A stretch of DNA of 57,931 bases, from positions 1-57,931 of the forward strand of contig JAKPFT010000008.1 in assembly GCA_029551285.1 (NCBI GenBank), given 5' to 3'. The position numbers were made by a program, and so were the translations under genes. The DNA is from a bacterium (GTDB lineage: Bacteria; Ratteibacteria; UBA8468; B48-G9; DSTR01). Each line of letters opens with the position of its first letter. The first letter of the stretch is position 1. Below the pieces are notes generated by a model. That model was not told the origin of the DNA, made no database searches, and was given only the letters and a program-made list of their open reading frames with translations. Of the stretch, positions 15,324-23,080 are shown piece after piece.

Positions 15324-16200
15324 AGCCCCTCCTGTCAACAAAGTTGTTTAGACCTGGTACCACCTTGACCTGCCAGCCAGGGCGGACAAAGGACGCTGCA
15401 CACTCCTGCGCCGCGGTCTCATCCGGGAAAATGCTAAAAATTGCGCCGCCACTTCCAGAAACAAGGAACTTCTGGCCGAATTTTTCTTCCAGGTAGCCCC
15501 TCATTTTTCTGATTTCCGGATATTCCTTTTCGCTGGCCTCTTGCAGTCGGTTAAAGAGACACCGCCTGGCCCCGGCAACGTCACCTTCGTCCAGTTTCTT
15601 AATAAGAATTCTAATTTTTCTGCGAGCCTCTGTCAAATCACCCTGATGTTTCAACCGGTCATACCAGGCGTAAACACTGGCTGTGGAAACCGGCCTGGCC
15701 GGAAGCAAAATTACGTACCAGAGCTTACACCTGGCAGGAATAGCCTTGATTTTTTCACCTTTTCCCCACACCAGGCAACGCTCTCCCCCAATAAAAGCAG
15801 GCACATCAGCACCCACTCTTTCTGCCAGACGCAGAAGTCGCGTCCGGGAAAAATTAATTCCCAGGAGTTTGTTAAGAACCCTTAGCACACAGGCCGCGTC
15901 ACTGCTACCGCCGCCAAGACCGGCTCCTAAAGGAATACCTTTTTTTACCGTTATTTTCATGGGCGGAAACCCGGCCAAATGCTGCTGCAGAAGTGAAAGG
16001 ACTCTGGTAACAGTGTTGTCCCGGGAGTCAATCCCTGTTTGCGGAAGAAAGGTCACCTTCCAATTTCTGGCGGGAGAAAAATCAATGAGATCAAAGAGGC
16101 CAACCGGGTCTATCAGGGAAACAATATCGTGATAGCCATCACTTCTCAGACCACCAACCTCAAGAAAAAGGTTTACCTTAGCTGGAGTTCTTCTTCGCAT
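15289..16200 (-). CDS. ispE: 4-diphosphocytidyl-2-C-methyl-D-erythritol kinase
   Basis: A 303-residue GHMP kinase of the MEP isoprenoid pathway, phosphorylating CDP-methylerythritol. It has the N-terminal PAKVNLFLEVG (substrate-binding Lys and Asn), the ATP loop PLGAGLGGGSSDAA (about residues 88-101), and a third GHMP motif FLVSGSGGAIF near residue 255. It overlaps grpE upstream by 23 bases and spoVG downstream by 35 bases. Its presence shows use of the MEP pathway, which would supply the undecaprenyl carriers needed by the neighbouring glycosyltransferases. Confidence 0.95.
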   Translation of the reverse strand: MRRRTPAKVNLFLEVGGLRSDGYHDIVSLIDPVGLFDLIDFSPARNWKVTFLPQTGIDSRDNTVTRVLSLLQQHLAGFPPMKITVKKGIPLGAGLGGGSSDAACVLRVLNKLLGINFSRTRLLRLAERVGADVPAFIGGERCLVWGKGEKIKAIPARCKLWYVILLPARPVSTASVYAWYDRLKHQGDLTEARRKIRILIKKLDEGDVAGARRCLFNRLQEASEKEYPEIRKMRGYLEEKFGQKFLVSGSGGAIFSIFPDETAAQECAASFVRPGWQVKVVPGLNNFVDRRGYGDYRDKSVAG

Positions 16201-16819
16201 CCTGACAGGGTTGTTGAGAAGCAGGCTTGACTGCCACCTTCACCAGCGCCGGTCGCAAGATACGATCCTTAAATCGGTAGCCAGCCCGCTCCTCCTCCAC
16301 AATATGCTGCTCAGGCACCTGCTCAGTTTCCACCGTGGCCGTGGCCTCATGAAGACAGGGATTGAAGGGGCGTCCCACAGTTTCTATCTTGGTCACGCCC
16401 AGCGACAACAGCAGCCTGGTCATTTCTTTCTGGAGCATCTGCAAGCCTTCATGAACTGACTGGCAATGTTGCCCTTCCGCCTGTTCTATCTGATTCAGAA
16501 CCCTTTCAAAAATCTCGTCAAAGGGTAAAAGCTGGGCCACAAAAGAGGCCATGGCCTCCTGGTAAATGTTACCCTTCTCTTTCTCCATCCTTTTACGGTA
16601 ATTATCAAACTCCGCAGCCAGCCGGTACAATCTATCTTCTAACTCTTTTTTTTCTTTTTCCAGTTCTGTCAGTTTTTTCTCCAGAGGAAAAGACGCATCC
16701 TCTGCCGTCGCGGTTTCATTTTCCCCGGCCAGTTTTTCCTCCGAAGGGGAGCCACCTGTGCCTTCTTCAGAAGCGACTTTTTCATCAATCTTCTTTTTTC
16801 TGTCCTTTTCCCCAGCCAT
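16178..16819 (-). CDS. grpE: GrpE nucleotide exchange factor
   Basis: A 213-residue GrpE, the nucleotide exchange factor of DnaK. The first 45 residues are charged and disordered, followed by a coiled coil (about 45-115; RLAAEFDNYRKRMEKEK is the classic segment) and the C-terminal beta domain (FNPCLHEATATVE, AGYRFKDRILRPALVKVA). It ends with a short Cys-containing tail. dnaK and dnaJ are not adjacent. I see no CIRCE-type operator upstream. Confidence 0.96.
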   Translation of the reverse strand: MAGEKDRKKKIDEKVASEEGTGGSPSEEKLAGENETATAEDASFPLEKKLTELEKEKKELEDRLYRLAAEFDNYRKRMEKEKGNIYQEAMASFVAQLLPFDEIFERVLNQIEQAEGQHCQSVHEGLQMLQKEMTRLLLSLGVTKIETVGRPFNPCLHEATATVETEQVPEQHIVEEERAGYRFKDRILRPALVKVAVKPASQQPCQDAKKNSS

Positions 16820-16839
16820 CTGGTATCACCTCCCCGTAT

Positions 16840-17391
16840 TTACCTGATAAAACCCATCCGCCAGGGAGGCCAGTAAGTGAAAACTGCCTGGCCAACGATG
16901 TACTTGGCTGGTACAAAACCCCAGTAGCGGCTATCCTTGCTATTGATGCTGTTGTCACCTAAAACATAATAAGCATCAGGCGGCACCTGTGCTTCTGAAC
17001 TCACTCCGATGGTACCTTCACTGTAATAGTAACGGCAACGAACCCGTTCGTCCTCCACGCATTTTCCATTAATGTAAATTCGCCCCCCTCTGATCAGAAC
17101 CCGCTCTCCTGGTAGGGCAATCATCCTTTTAACAAAATCCCGGCTGGGATCTTCCGGATACTTGAAGATAACCACCTCTCCTCTGGCCGGACGCCGGTAC
17201 CGGTAAACTACCTTGTTAGCCAGCAGCCGGTCTCCAACCTTCAATGTGGGCACCATGGAAGTGCTGGGAATCCTAAAATTACCCACCAGAAAAGCCCTGA
17301 TTAAGAGGGCAATGGCTACCGCCCAGAGGAGTGACTTGAACCACTCCAGAACCCCTTCTCTCTTTTGTCTCTTTCTGGCTCCTGAGACCAT
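16840..17391 (-). CDS. lepB: Signal peptidase I
   Basis: A 183-residue type I signal peptidase. One N-terminal transmembrane helix (about residues 18-38) is followed by the catalytic box IPSTSMVPTL with Ser45, the DFVKRMIALPG box with Lys88, and the GDNSINSKDSRYWGFV box near the C-terminus. It removes signal peptides on the outer face of the inner membrane. A promoter with a perfect TATAAT lies just upstream, inside the end of the glycosyltransferase gene. Confidence 0.96.
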   Translation of the reverse strand: MVSGARKRQKREGVLEWFKSLLWAVAIALLIRAFLVGNFRIPSTSMVPTLKVGDRLLANKVVYRYRRPARGEVVIFKYPEDPSRDFVKRMIALPGERVLIRGGRIYINGKCVEDERVRCRYYYSEGTIGVSSEAQVPPDAYYVLGDNSINSKDSRYWGFVPAKYIVGQAVFTYWPPWRMGFIR

Positions 17392-17400
17392 AACACCCCT

Positions 17401-17424
17401 TAGATTTTTTCGCCCAAAAATCTA
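17401..17424. repeat. 9-bp inverted repeat next to the lepB promoter -10 box
   Basis: TAGATTTTT (17401-17409) and AAAAATCTA (17416-17424) are perfect reverse complements around a 6-base loop. The repeat abuts and shares one base with the TATAAT box of the lepB promoter, so it falls on the transcription start. It may be an operator or a leader hairpin. Confidence 0.5.
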
Positions 17425-17452
17425 TTATACCCCGGCTGGTGACTGGCGTAAA
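17424..17452 (-). promoter_or_regulatory. Sigma-70 promoter for lepB-grpE-ispE-spoVG
   Basis: On the minus strand, TTTACG (17452-17447), 17 bases, then TATAAT (17429-17424). The -10 is perfect, the -35 is 4/6. It lies over the last codons of the upstream GT4 gene and 33 bases before the lepB start. Confidence 0.6.
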
Positions 17453-18552
17453 CTCAGACACTGGTGATAGAAAGAAAGATAGGCCTCCACCATTTTCTCC
17501 AGAGAGTAGCGTTCAGCCACGGTCTGAAAAGCCTTATTTCCCAGCCGTCTCCGATAAGCCTCATCCTCAAGCAAAGTCAGCAGCGCCTGCGCCAACTCTG
17601 CACAATTTCCTGGCCTTACCAGAAGGCCGTTAACACCGTGGCGAATAATGGCTGGAACATCACCAACCCTGGTGGCCACGCAGGGTTTACCCAAACTCAT
17701 CGCTTCCAGCAGGCTTACCGGACAACCCTCCCATAGTGAGGGCAAGACAAAAATATCGCAGGCCGCCACTATCCCCAGAGGGTCTTTTTGAAAACCTAAC
17801 AATTTCACCCGGGAATCTATTTTCAGCTCACGCACCCTGGTTTCCAGTTCCTGTCGCAGCGGTCCTTCGCCCACGATGAAAAATTTAACCCTTTCTTTTT
17901 TCTTGAATACCTCGGAGGCAGCCAGAAGCAGATCTGTCTGACCTTTGGCTGGCCTGAGATTACCCACAGTAACCACAGCCAGTTCACCTGCCTGCAACCC
18001 AAGAGCCTCTTCTGGCCAGGGTCGCACCTGGCGAATTTCCACCCCGTTAGGAATAACCTCAATCTTCTCTTCCGGCGCAACCTGTTTTTTCACCAAAATT
18101 TTCTGACCGGCATAACAATTGGAGATGATGGCCTGACACCATCGGACAGTAACTTTATCCAGCCACCAGTGGTACCACCGCCTCCACGGATCAGTGCTGC
18201 GCTGGCTGGAAATTACCACCGGCACCCGGCTGAGACGGCCGCTTAAACGGCCGAAGATATTGCCCCAGAAGATAACCGTATGAAGAATATCAGGTTTTTC
18301 TCGCGAAATGGCCCGGACAAGCCGCCAAAAATCTCCCGGACATCGTTTCAAATTAACAATCATTGTTTCCAGGCCGGCCTGATGAAGCGCCTCACTGAAT
18401 GGACCTTCACCCCGGATCAAGAAAAACTTAACCCGGTAACCTTTTTCCTGAATTCCCTTTCCCAGAAGGAGAAACATCTTTTCGGCACCGCCCATATCTG
18501 CCGCGGAGAGTAAATAACTCACCTTAAAGTTTCCTCTTTTTTCACCGCCCAT
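17425..18552 (-). CDS. GT4 family glycosyltransferase
   Basis: A 375-residue GT-B glycosyltransferase from the ATG at 18552, which overlaps the tsaB stop by 11 bases; a longer frame upstream lies inside tsaB. The N-domain starts VSYLLSAADMGGAEKMF (acceptor-site Gly-rich loop), and the C-domain has VGNLRPAKGQTDLL and PSLWEGCPVSLLEAMSLGKP with the EX7E motif that binds the sugar nucleotide. This is typical of retaining GT4 enzymes in LPS or glycolipid synthesis. Donor and acceptor cannot be told from the sequence. Confidence 0.9.
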   Translation of the reverse strand: MGGEKRGNFKVSYLLSAADMGGAEKMFLLLGKGIQEKGYRVKFFLIRGEGPFSEALHQAGLETMIVNLKRCPGDFWRLVRAISREKPDILHTVIFWGNIFGRLSGRLSRVPVVISSQRSTDPWRRWYHWWLDKVTVRWCQAIISNCYAGQKILVKKQVAPEEKIEVIPNGVEIRQVRPWPEEALGLQAGELAVVTVGNLRPAKGQTDLLLAASEVFKKKERVKFFIVGEGPLRQELETRVRELKIDSRVKLLGFQKDPLGIVAACDIFVLPSLWEGCPVSLLEAMSLGKPCVATRVGDVPAIIRHGVNGLLVRPGNCAELAQALLTLLEDEAYRRRLGNKAFQTVAERYSLEKMVEAYLSFYHQCLSLRQSPAGV

Positions 18553-19180
18553 AGAACGGTTCCAGTGGTGGAGATGGCAATTTCCTTCCCGTCTTATGAA
18601 AGAGTAACCTGGCCGCCTCACCCGCCAGAGGATACCACCGAGGTCTTTCCGCCACCCTCAGGTCTCGGTATTCTTTCACCATTGACTCTGGAATGTCTTC
18701 CAACCCCGGTCCAGTCAGCAGCGTCCCTGGTGGTAAAAATGACAGAATCTCCCTGATGGTCCCTGTTTTGATAGAGGGTGAACGAACCAGGACCGCGGGT
18801 TTTTTTCTGAGATAGTAGTAAAACCTGCCCCGATAAGCGTTAACAAGACAGCAGACAGGACCTGTTTCCTTACGGCAGGCAAACATCAGACTTTCCACAG
18901 AAAAAAAACCGTAAAGTCGCTGCCGCTGACCGCAGACCAGACCTTTTGCGAAACTCAGTCCTACCCTTACCCCGGTCCAGGAACCAGGCCCAAGACAGAT
19001 GGCAATCCGGGAAACAGTAGTAATATCAATATGGTTTCTCTCCAGGAGAGTTTCAAGCTTACCCAGCAGGTTAATGGCTAAGTCTTCAGTTTCCCAGATA
19101 AGTTCATCCCTGACTTCCGAATTCCAGGCCAGCGCCAGGCTGGGGCGTCTGGTGCTGGTTTCTATGACCAGAACAGTCAT
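18542..19180 (-). CDS. tsaB: tRNA threonylcarbamoyladenosine biosynthesis protein TsaB
   Basis: A 212-residue TsaB-like protein from the ATG at 19180, which forms an ATGA overlap with the upstream stop (a longer frame is a shadow of that gene). The start TVLVIETSTRRPSLAL and the segment ICLGPGSWTGVRVGLSFAKGL are characteristic. TsaB pairs with TsaD and TsaE to make t6A37 in ANN-decoding tRNAs. The usual neighbours tsaE and rimI are not here; instead it lies between glycosyltransferase genes. Confidence 0.9.
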   Translation of the reverse strand: MTVLVIETSTRRPSLALAWNSEVRDELIWETEDLAINLLGKLETLLERNHIDITTVSRIAICLGPGSWTGVRVGLSFAKGLVCGQRQRLYGFFSVESLMFACRKETGPVCCLVNAYRGRFYYYLRKKPAVLVRSPSIKTGTIREILSFLPPGTLLTGPGLEDIPESMVKEYRDLRVAERPRWYPLAGEAARLLFHKTGRKLPSPPLEPFYGR

Positions 19181-21282
19181 GGCTGCACCTTCCAGGTGAC
19201 TCCCCTCACCAGAAGAAATGAAAGCCCCGCAATCGCTGTCCCGCCGAGCACGTCCAGTGGAAAATGAGCCCCGACATAACACCGGGAAAGGCCGGCCAGG
19301 CAGCCCACCAGCCACCAGCAGTACCAGTACTTCCGCTGGAACCAGGTGAGGAAAAAAACACCGCTGAAAACTGTCTGGGCGTGTCCGGATGGCCAGGAGC
19401 CACTTCTTAAAACAGGGCCAATAATGGTTACTGGCTTACTGCCATTAAAGTATAGTACCGGTCTGGCTACCTGCAGCCACCCTTTAAGAAAGTGAACTGC
19501 CAGACCACCGATCACGAGCGTCGGCAAAAAAATAGCCAGGTACGACCAGCACCTCTTTCTTTTCTTCACCCAGATAATGAAGGTCACCACCGGCACCAGG
19601 AGGTAACCAGAGCCGAACCATCCAACAGCAACCATACCAATATCAGCCAGCTGGTTTCGCCCGGCCCAGCTGTTAATAGTCAGAAAGGTCTGCTGGTCAA
19701 TCTGCTTTATTCTCTTCCAGAGTGACCGGCCTTCCGGGACGGAATTGAAAACTGCGCTGTTGGTTGCCCCGGTATCAAAGCTGTAACAGCGGACTATGAA
19801 AAATTTCTTCGCCGGTTTACCTCGCACCTGGACGACCAGCGTTTCCTTTTCTTGAAAAGACACAAACCGGTACAGGGAGGAAGGCTCTACAAAAAAGTGG
19901 TCATCAGCGAAGAAAAGACCATTCCGGGTTCGCAGTTTTTCCTTCAGAGAGAAAGATTCCTGCCAGAAATCGTACTGATCCAGAGCCGGGCTGAGGCAAT
20001 AAAGTTCAGCCTTCTGCGGTAAATAGAAAGCCAGCTGGCTGGCCTGATAAAACTTGTGAGTGAAGATAAAAAAGTTGCTTTCCTTTTCCTCCTGCTGTAT
20101 CTTCTGCAACCGCTCCGCCAGGTCCTTCCATCCCACCAGATCGTTGGTCGGGTCAACTTCAGCCGGTATAGGAAATACCTTGAAAAGTGCCTGCGCAGGT
20201 ATCATCGCCGTCATCGCGCCAGCCAGTACCATGCTTGCTATCAGATAACCCTGCGCCAGGCGCCGCTTCCCTGGCTTTTCCAGGACACAAACGACATGTT
20301 CCCCTGCTGGTATTAGAAGAACCAGATAGCCAACCGCCGGCCAGTGGGGTAGCACCTGATTGGACATTGAAGCCCAACCAAACAGCAGCAAAACAGGCCA
20401 GGTGAGACAAAAAACCAACCGGTAACGGTCATCTCCAGCCAGCGCCTTGAGACAAACTCTGACAAAAACTACCAGCAAAAGTATGAAAAGAAGCGGGGAG
20501 AAGGAACCAGCCTGAGCCCCAAGATTCCTTAAAAATACCTTTGTTTGAAAAAAAGCGTGTTCTCCCAGACCGTGGGAGAGTTGAAAACGAAAAGAAATCC
20601 AGAAATGTTCCCAGTTCCAGATGAGTACTGGCAGGAAAAAAATAAGGCTGATGCCTATCGTTAGATATGGTTCCCGGCGCCGAAACCAGAAACGCAGCCC
20701 TGGCAGTGCCAGTAGAAAAGAAAGCAAACACAGGTAAAGTAAAACGGCCGTGTATTTGGTCAGCAGAGCCAGGCCAAGAGTAAGTCCCAGAAGATACCAC
20801 CACCCTGCTCCTTTCTCCGCGTTGCCACCTGACTGGTATATCCTGGCCAGTAGAAAAAAAGCGAGCAACCAGAAAAGTCCTAACAATGTTTCCGGGACAA
20901 TCATCAGACCGCCGATAGCTGAAAAAATCGGCACCAGGTTAAAAATGAGCACGCTCCAGAAACCGGCCTTTTCTCCGAAAAGTTGTCTTCCCAGAAGGTA
21001 AAGCAACCACATCGTCAGCACGCCGGAAACAAGCGCCGGAAGTCTGACCGCGAGACAGGAGTGTCCTGATGACTTTACGCTCAACCAGATTAGCCAGCCT
21101 ACCAGCGGCGGGTGGTCGTAGTAGGACAGAGCCGGATGGGCCGCATACTGATAGTAATGAGCCTCGTCAACCCCCAGTCCCAGCCGCCAGGCCAGGAAAA
21201 TGCGAATAACTGTGGTTATTAGAATTAACCCCAGCACCTTCCCAGGATATTTTCCTGTGTTCAGCGTCCCCTCCATTTCCAT
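19177..21282 (-). CDS. GT39/ArnT-like glycosyltransferase fused to a PAP2 phosphatase domain
   Basis: A protein of about 700 residues. The first 430 residues are a multi-pass GT39/GT83-type glycosyltransferase: VDEAHYYQYA and ALSYYDHPPLVGW near residues 40-65 are the family's acidic motif and DHPP signature. After a soluble stretch (about 430-530) comes a complete PAP2 acid phosphatase domain with all three motifs: K..RP (KGWLQVARP), PSGH (about 634-637) and SRCYVGAHFPLD (catalytic His near 676). The frame is continuous, so this is a true fusion. PAP2 enzymes include undecaprenyl-diphosphate and phosphatidylglycerol-phosphate phosphatases. A TTG start at 21291 is possible; I prefer the ATG at 21282. 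The upstream gene encodes the probable donor synthase. Confidence 0.88.
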   Translation of the reverse strand: MEMEGTLNTGKYPGKVLGLILITTVIRIFLAWRLGLGVDEAHYYQYAAHPALSYYDHPPLVGWLIWLSVKSSGHSCLAVRLPALVSGVLTMWLLYLLGRQLFGEKAGFWSVLIFNLVPIFSAIGGLMIVPETLLGLFWLLAFFLLARIYQSGGNAEKGAGWWYLLGLTLGLALLTKYTAVLLYLCLLSFLLALPGLRFWFRRREPYLTIGISLIFFLPVLIWNWEHFWISFRFQLSHGLGEHAFFQTKVFLRNLGAQAGSFSPLLFILLLVVFVRVCLKALAGDDRYRLVFCLTWPVLLLFGWASMSNQVLPHWPAVGYLVLLIPAGEHVVCVLEKPGKRRLAQGYLIASMVLAGAMTAMIPAQALFKVFPIPAEVDPTNDLVGWKDLAERLQKIQQEEKESNFFIFTHKFYQASQLAFYLPQKAELYCLSPALDQYDFWQESFSLKEKLRTRNGLFFADDHFFVEPSSLYRFVSFQEKETLVVQVRGKPAKKFFIVRCYSFDTGATNSAVFNSVPEGRSLWKRIKQIDQQTFLTINSWAGRNQLADIGMVAVGWFGSGYLLVPVVTFIIWVKKRKRCWSYLAIFLPTLVIGGLAVHFLKGWLQVARPVLYFNGSKPVTIIGPVLRSGSWPSGHAQTVFSGVFFLTWFQRKYWYCWWLVGCLAGLSRCYVGAHFPLDVLGGTAIAGLSFLLVRGVTWKVQP

Positions 21283-21974
21283 CTCAAGCAAATGACCCGC
21301 CAGAGATACCGACAGAGTGTCGTCACTTTGAGTTTTGATTTTCCTGCCCGCCGCTGGTAAAAATAGATGGGCACTTCCACGATGCGGTTACCGCTCCTTC
21401 TTAAATGGAAAAGCAGTTCGGTAACAATAAAAGGGTCATCAGCCTCAAGCAATGGTAACACTGGTCTCAGGGCCTCCTTCCTGAAAAAACGAAATCCTGA
21501 AGTTGGGTCTGTTAACTTCAACCCCAGCCACAGGTTCAGATAAAACCTGGCAGTTCCGGTAACCAGCGTTCGCAGCCAGCCCCGTTCTGCCAGCCCTCCG
21601 CCGGGTAGATAACGCGAACCTATCGCCACGTCAGCATCTTCCAGAGCCGCCACTAACGACGGAATAAAGCGTGGGTGGTGAGAAAAATCTGCGTCCATCT
21701 CACCCACAATATCACTGCCTGACTCCAGAGCCCTCTGAAAACCCTCCCGGCCCGCTAAGCCGCGGCCACGCTTGCCTTTTCTTACCAGAACATTTACCCG
21801 CTCATGGTCCGGGAAAGCCAGCAGCACTTCTCTGGCTGTTTCGTCCGGCGAAGCGTCATCAACAACCAGAATGTTTATTCCTGGCCAGGAAGAAAGAATC
21901 TCGCCAATCAGCGCCACAATCGTTTCTCGTTCATTGTAGGTGGGAACCACAACGGTAACAACTGGCTTACTCAT
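21261..21974 (-). CDS. Polyprenyl-phosphate sugar synthase (DPM1-like GT2)
   Basis: A 237-residue GT2 enzyme from the ATG at 21974, overlapping the GT9 stop by 8 bases. VTVVVPTYNERE, LVVDDASPDET (nucleotide-binding Asp), and MDADFSHHP (metal DxD-like motif) followed by GSRYLPGGG match dolichol/polyprenol-phosphate mannose synthases without a C-terminal membrane domain. It would make Und-P-mannose or -glucose, the donor used by the GT39 enzymes at 19177-21282 and 9916-11502. Overlap with the fusion gene supports a joint function. Confidence 0.9.
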   Translation of the reverse strand: MSKPVVTVVVPTYNERETIVALIGEILSSWPGINILVVDDASPDETAREVLLAFPDHERVNVLVRKGKRGRGLAGREGFQRALESGSDIVGEMDADFSHHPRFIPSLVAALEDADVAIGSRYLPGGGLAERGWLRTLVTGTARFYLNLWLGLKLTDPTSGFRFFRKEALRPVLPLLEADDPFIVTELLFHLRRSGNRIVEVPIYFYQRRAGKSKLKVTTLCRYLWRVICLRWKWRGR

Positions 21975-23073
21975 GGAGTAACCTTCTGACAAGTCTGGCA
22001 ACCGTCGCCGGTTTGATCGCTGCCATGCAGGAGGGATAGTCAGGACACTCCCGTCGATAGCAACAGTAACATTCCAGCGGAGTGATCACCTTTGAAACCA
22101 GACCATAATCCTCAATCTCCGCCGCCGAGGTGGGGCCAAAAAGAGCCACTACTTTCTTCTTCAACCCGGTGGCAGCGTGAAGAGCCAGTGTATCTCCTGT
22201 CACCACCACGTCGGAAAGATTGAGCAGCGCAAAAAAGTCCGTAAGTTTATTATCCCAGCCACCATTAAGAAGTGTTTCTGAATGGCTCAACAGTTGTTTC
22301 ATGGCCGGCTCTTCCTCCCGGCCGCCCAGCAGTAGTAGAACCGCCTCCCCTTCCAGATGCTGAGTCAGTTCCAACCAGTTTGCTTCAGGCCAGCGCTTGG
22401 TGACCCAGGCAGGGCCACTACCCACGTTTAAGCCCACAACCTTCTGGCCTGACAGCCGGTATTTTTCCGCAAAGAGCCGGGCATACTCTAAGGAAACATC
22501 AGGTAAAGGAACAAATATCTGGCCGATCTGCTTCAGACCTATAATATCAGCCATCCACCGTTGATAGCTCAGTTTATTGTGTTTCTTGGCCCGGTCATCA
22601 TGACTCAGCAAGAGCCAGTTTTCCGCAGCAGCACCAGAACAAACTATCTCACCGGAAGGATTATACCAGAAGCCGATACGGGTTCTGGCCTGCGGCAGGC
22701 CCGCCAGAAGCAGACTTTCCCTGGAGAGGTCAAGATTAATCACCACCTCAAATTGAAAAAAAGTCAAGTTAGCCACCGTGTCCGGGGTATCATCTGTCCA
22801 GACTTCATCAAGCCACGGATTGTCTTTCAGCAGTCCCTGACTTTCCCTGGCGGTTAACCAGATGATACGATGTTCCGGAAAACGTTTCCGGAGAGGCTGC
22901 AGAAGGGCCGTTGTCCTTAAAACATCTCCAAGCGCCTCCCGCTTTACTATCAGAAGACGACCGGAACCTGGCTGGTAGTGCGAACAGTTCTGACAGGTTA
23001 AGCCCTGCTCCTTGTGAAAGACACACGGCCTATCAGGGAGGAAAAAGCGACATTTCTGTTTTAGTTGCTTCAT
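21967..23073 (-). CDS. GT9 glycosyltransferase (heptosyltransferase-like) with N-terminal Cys cluster
   Basis: A 368-residue GT9 enzyme from the ATG at 23073, 7 bases after the DUF3108 stop. The core has LLIVKREALGDVLRTTALL, VNLDLSRES, the GSGPAWVTKRWPEANW region and VVTGDTLALHAATGLKKKVVAL, typical of ADP-heptose:LPS heptosyltransferases. The N-terminus adds four cysteines (Cys8, Cys17, Cys28, Cys31) in a pattern that could hold a metal, and more cysteines (CYCCYRREC) occur near the C-terminus, as in other GT9 members. It likely builds LPS core or a related glycan. Confidence 0.88.
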   Translation of the reverse strand: MKQLKQKCRFFLPDRPCVFHKEQGLTCQNCSHYQPGSGRLLIVKREALGDVLRTTALLQPLRKRFPEHRIIWLTARESQGLLKDNPWLDEVWTDDTPDTVANLTFFQFEVVINLDLSRESLLLAGLPQARTRIGFWYNPSGEIVCSGAAAENWLLLSHDDRAKKHNKLSYQRWMADIIGLKQIGQIFVPLPDVSLEYARLFAEKYRLSGQKVVGLNVGSGPAWVTKRWPEANWLELTQHLEGEAVLLLLGGREEEPAMKQLLSHSETLLNGGWDNKLTDFFALLNLSDVVVTGDTLALHAATGLKKKVVALFGPTSAAEIEDYGLVSKVITPLECYCCYRRECPDYPSCMAAIKPATVARLVRRLLHE

Positions 23074-23080
23074 CGGCTTT

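Noticed and set aside
16820-16839. CIRCE/HrcA operator upstream of grpE
   Set aside because: No TTAGCACTC-N9-GAGTGCTAA-like repeat in or near the gap; grpE lies in a lepB-led operon here.
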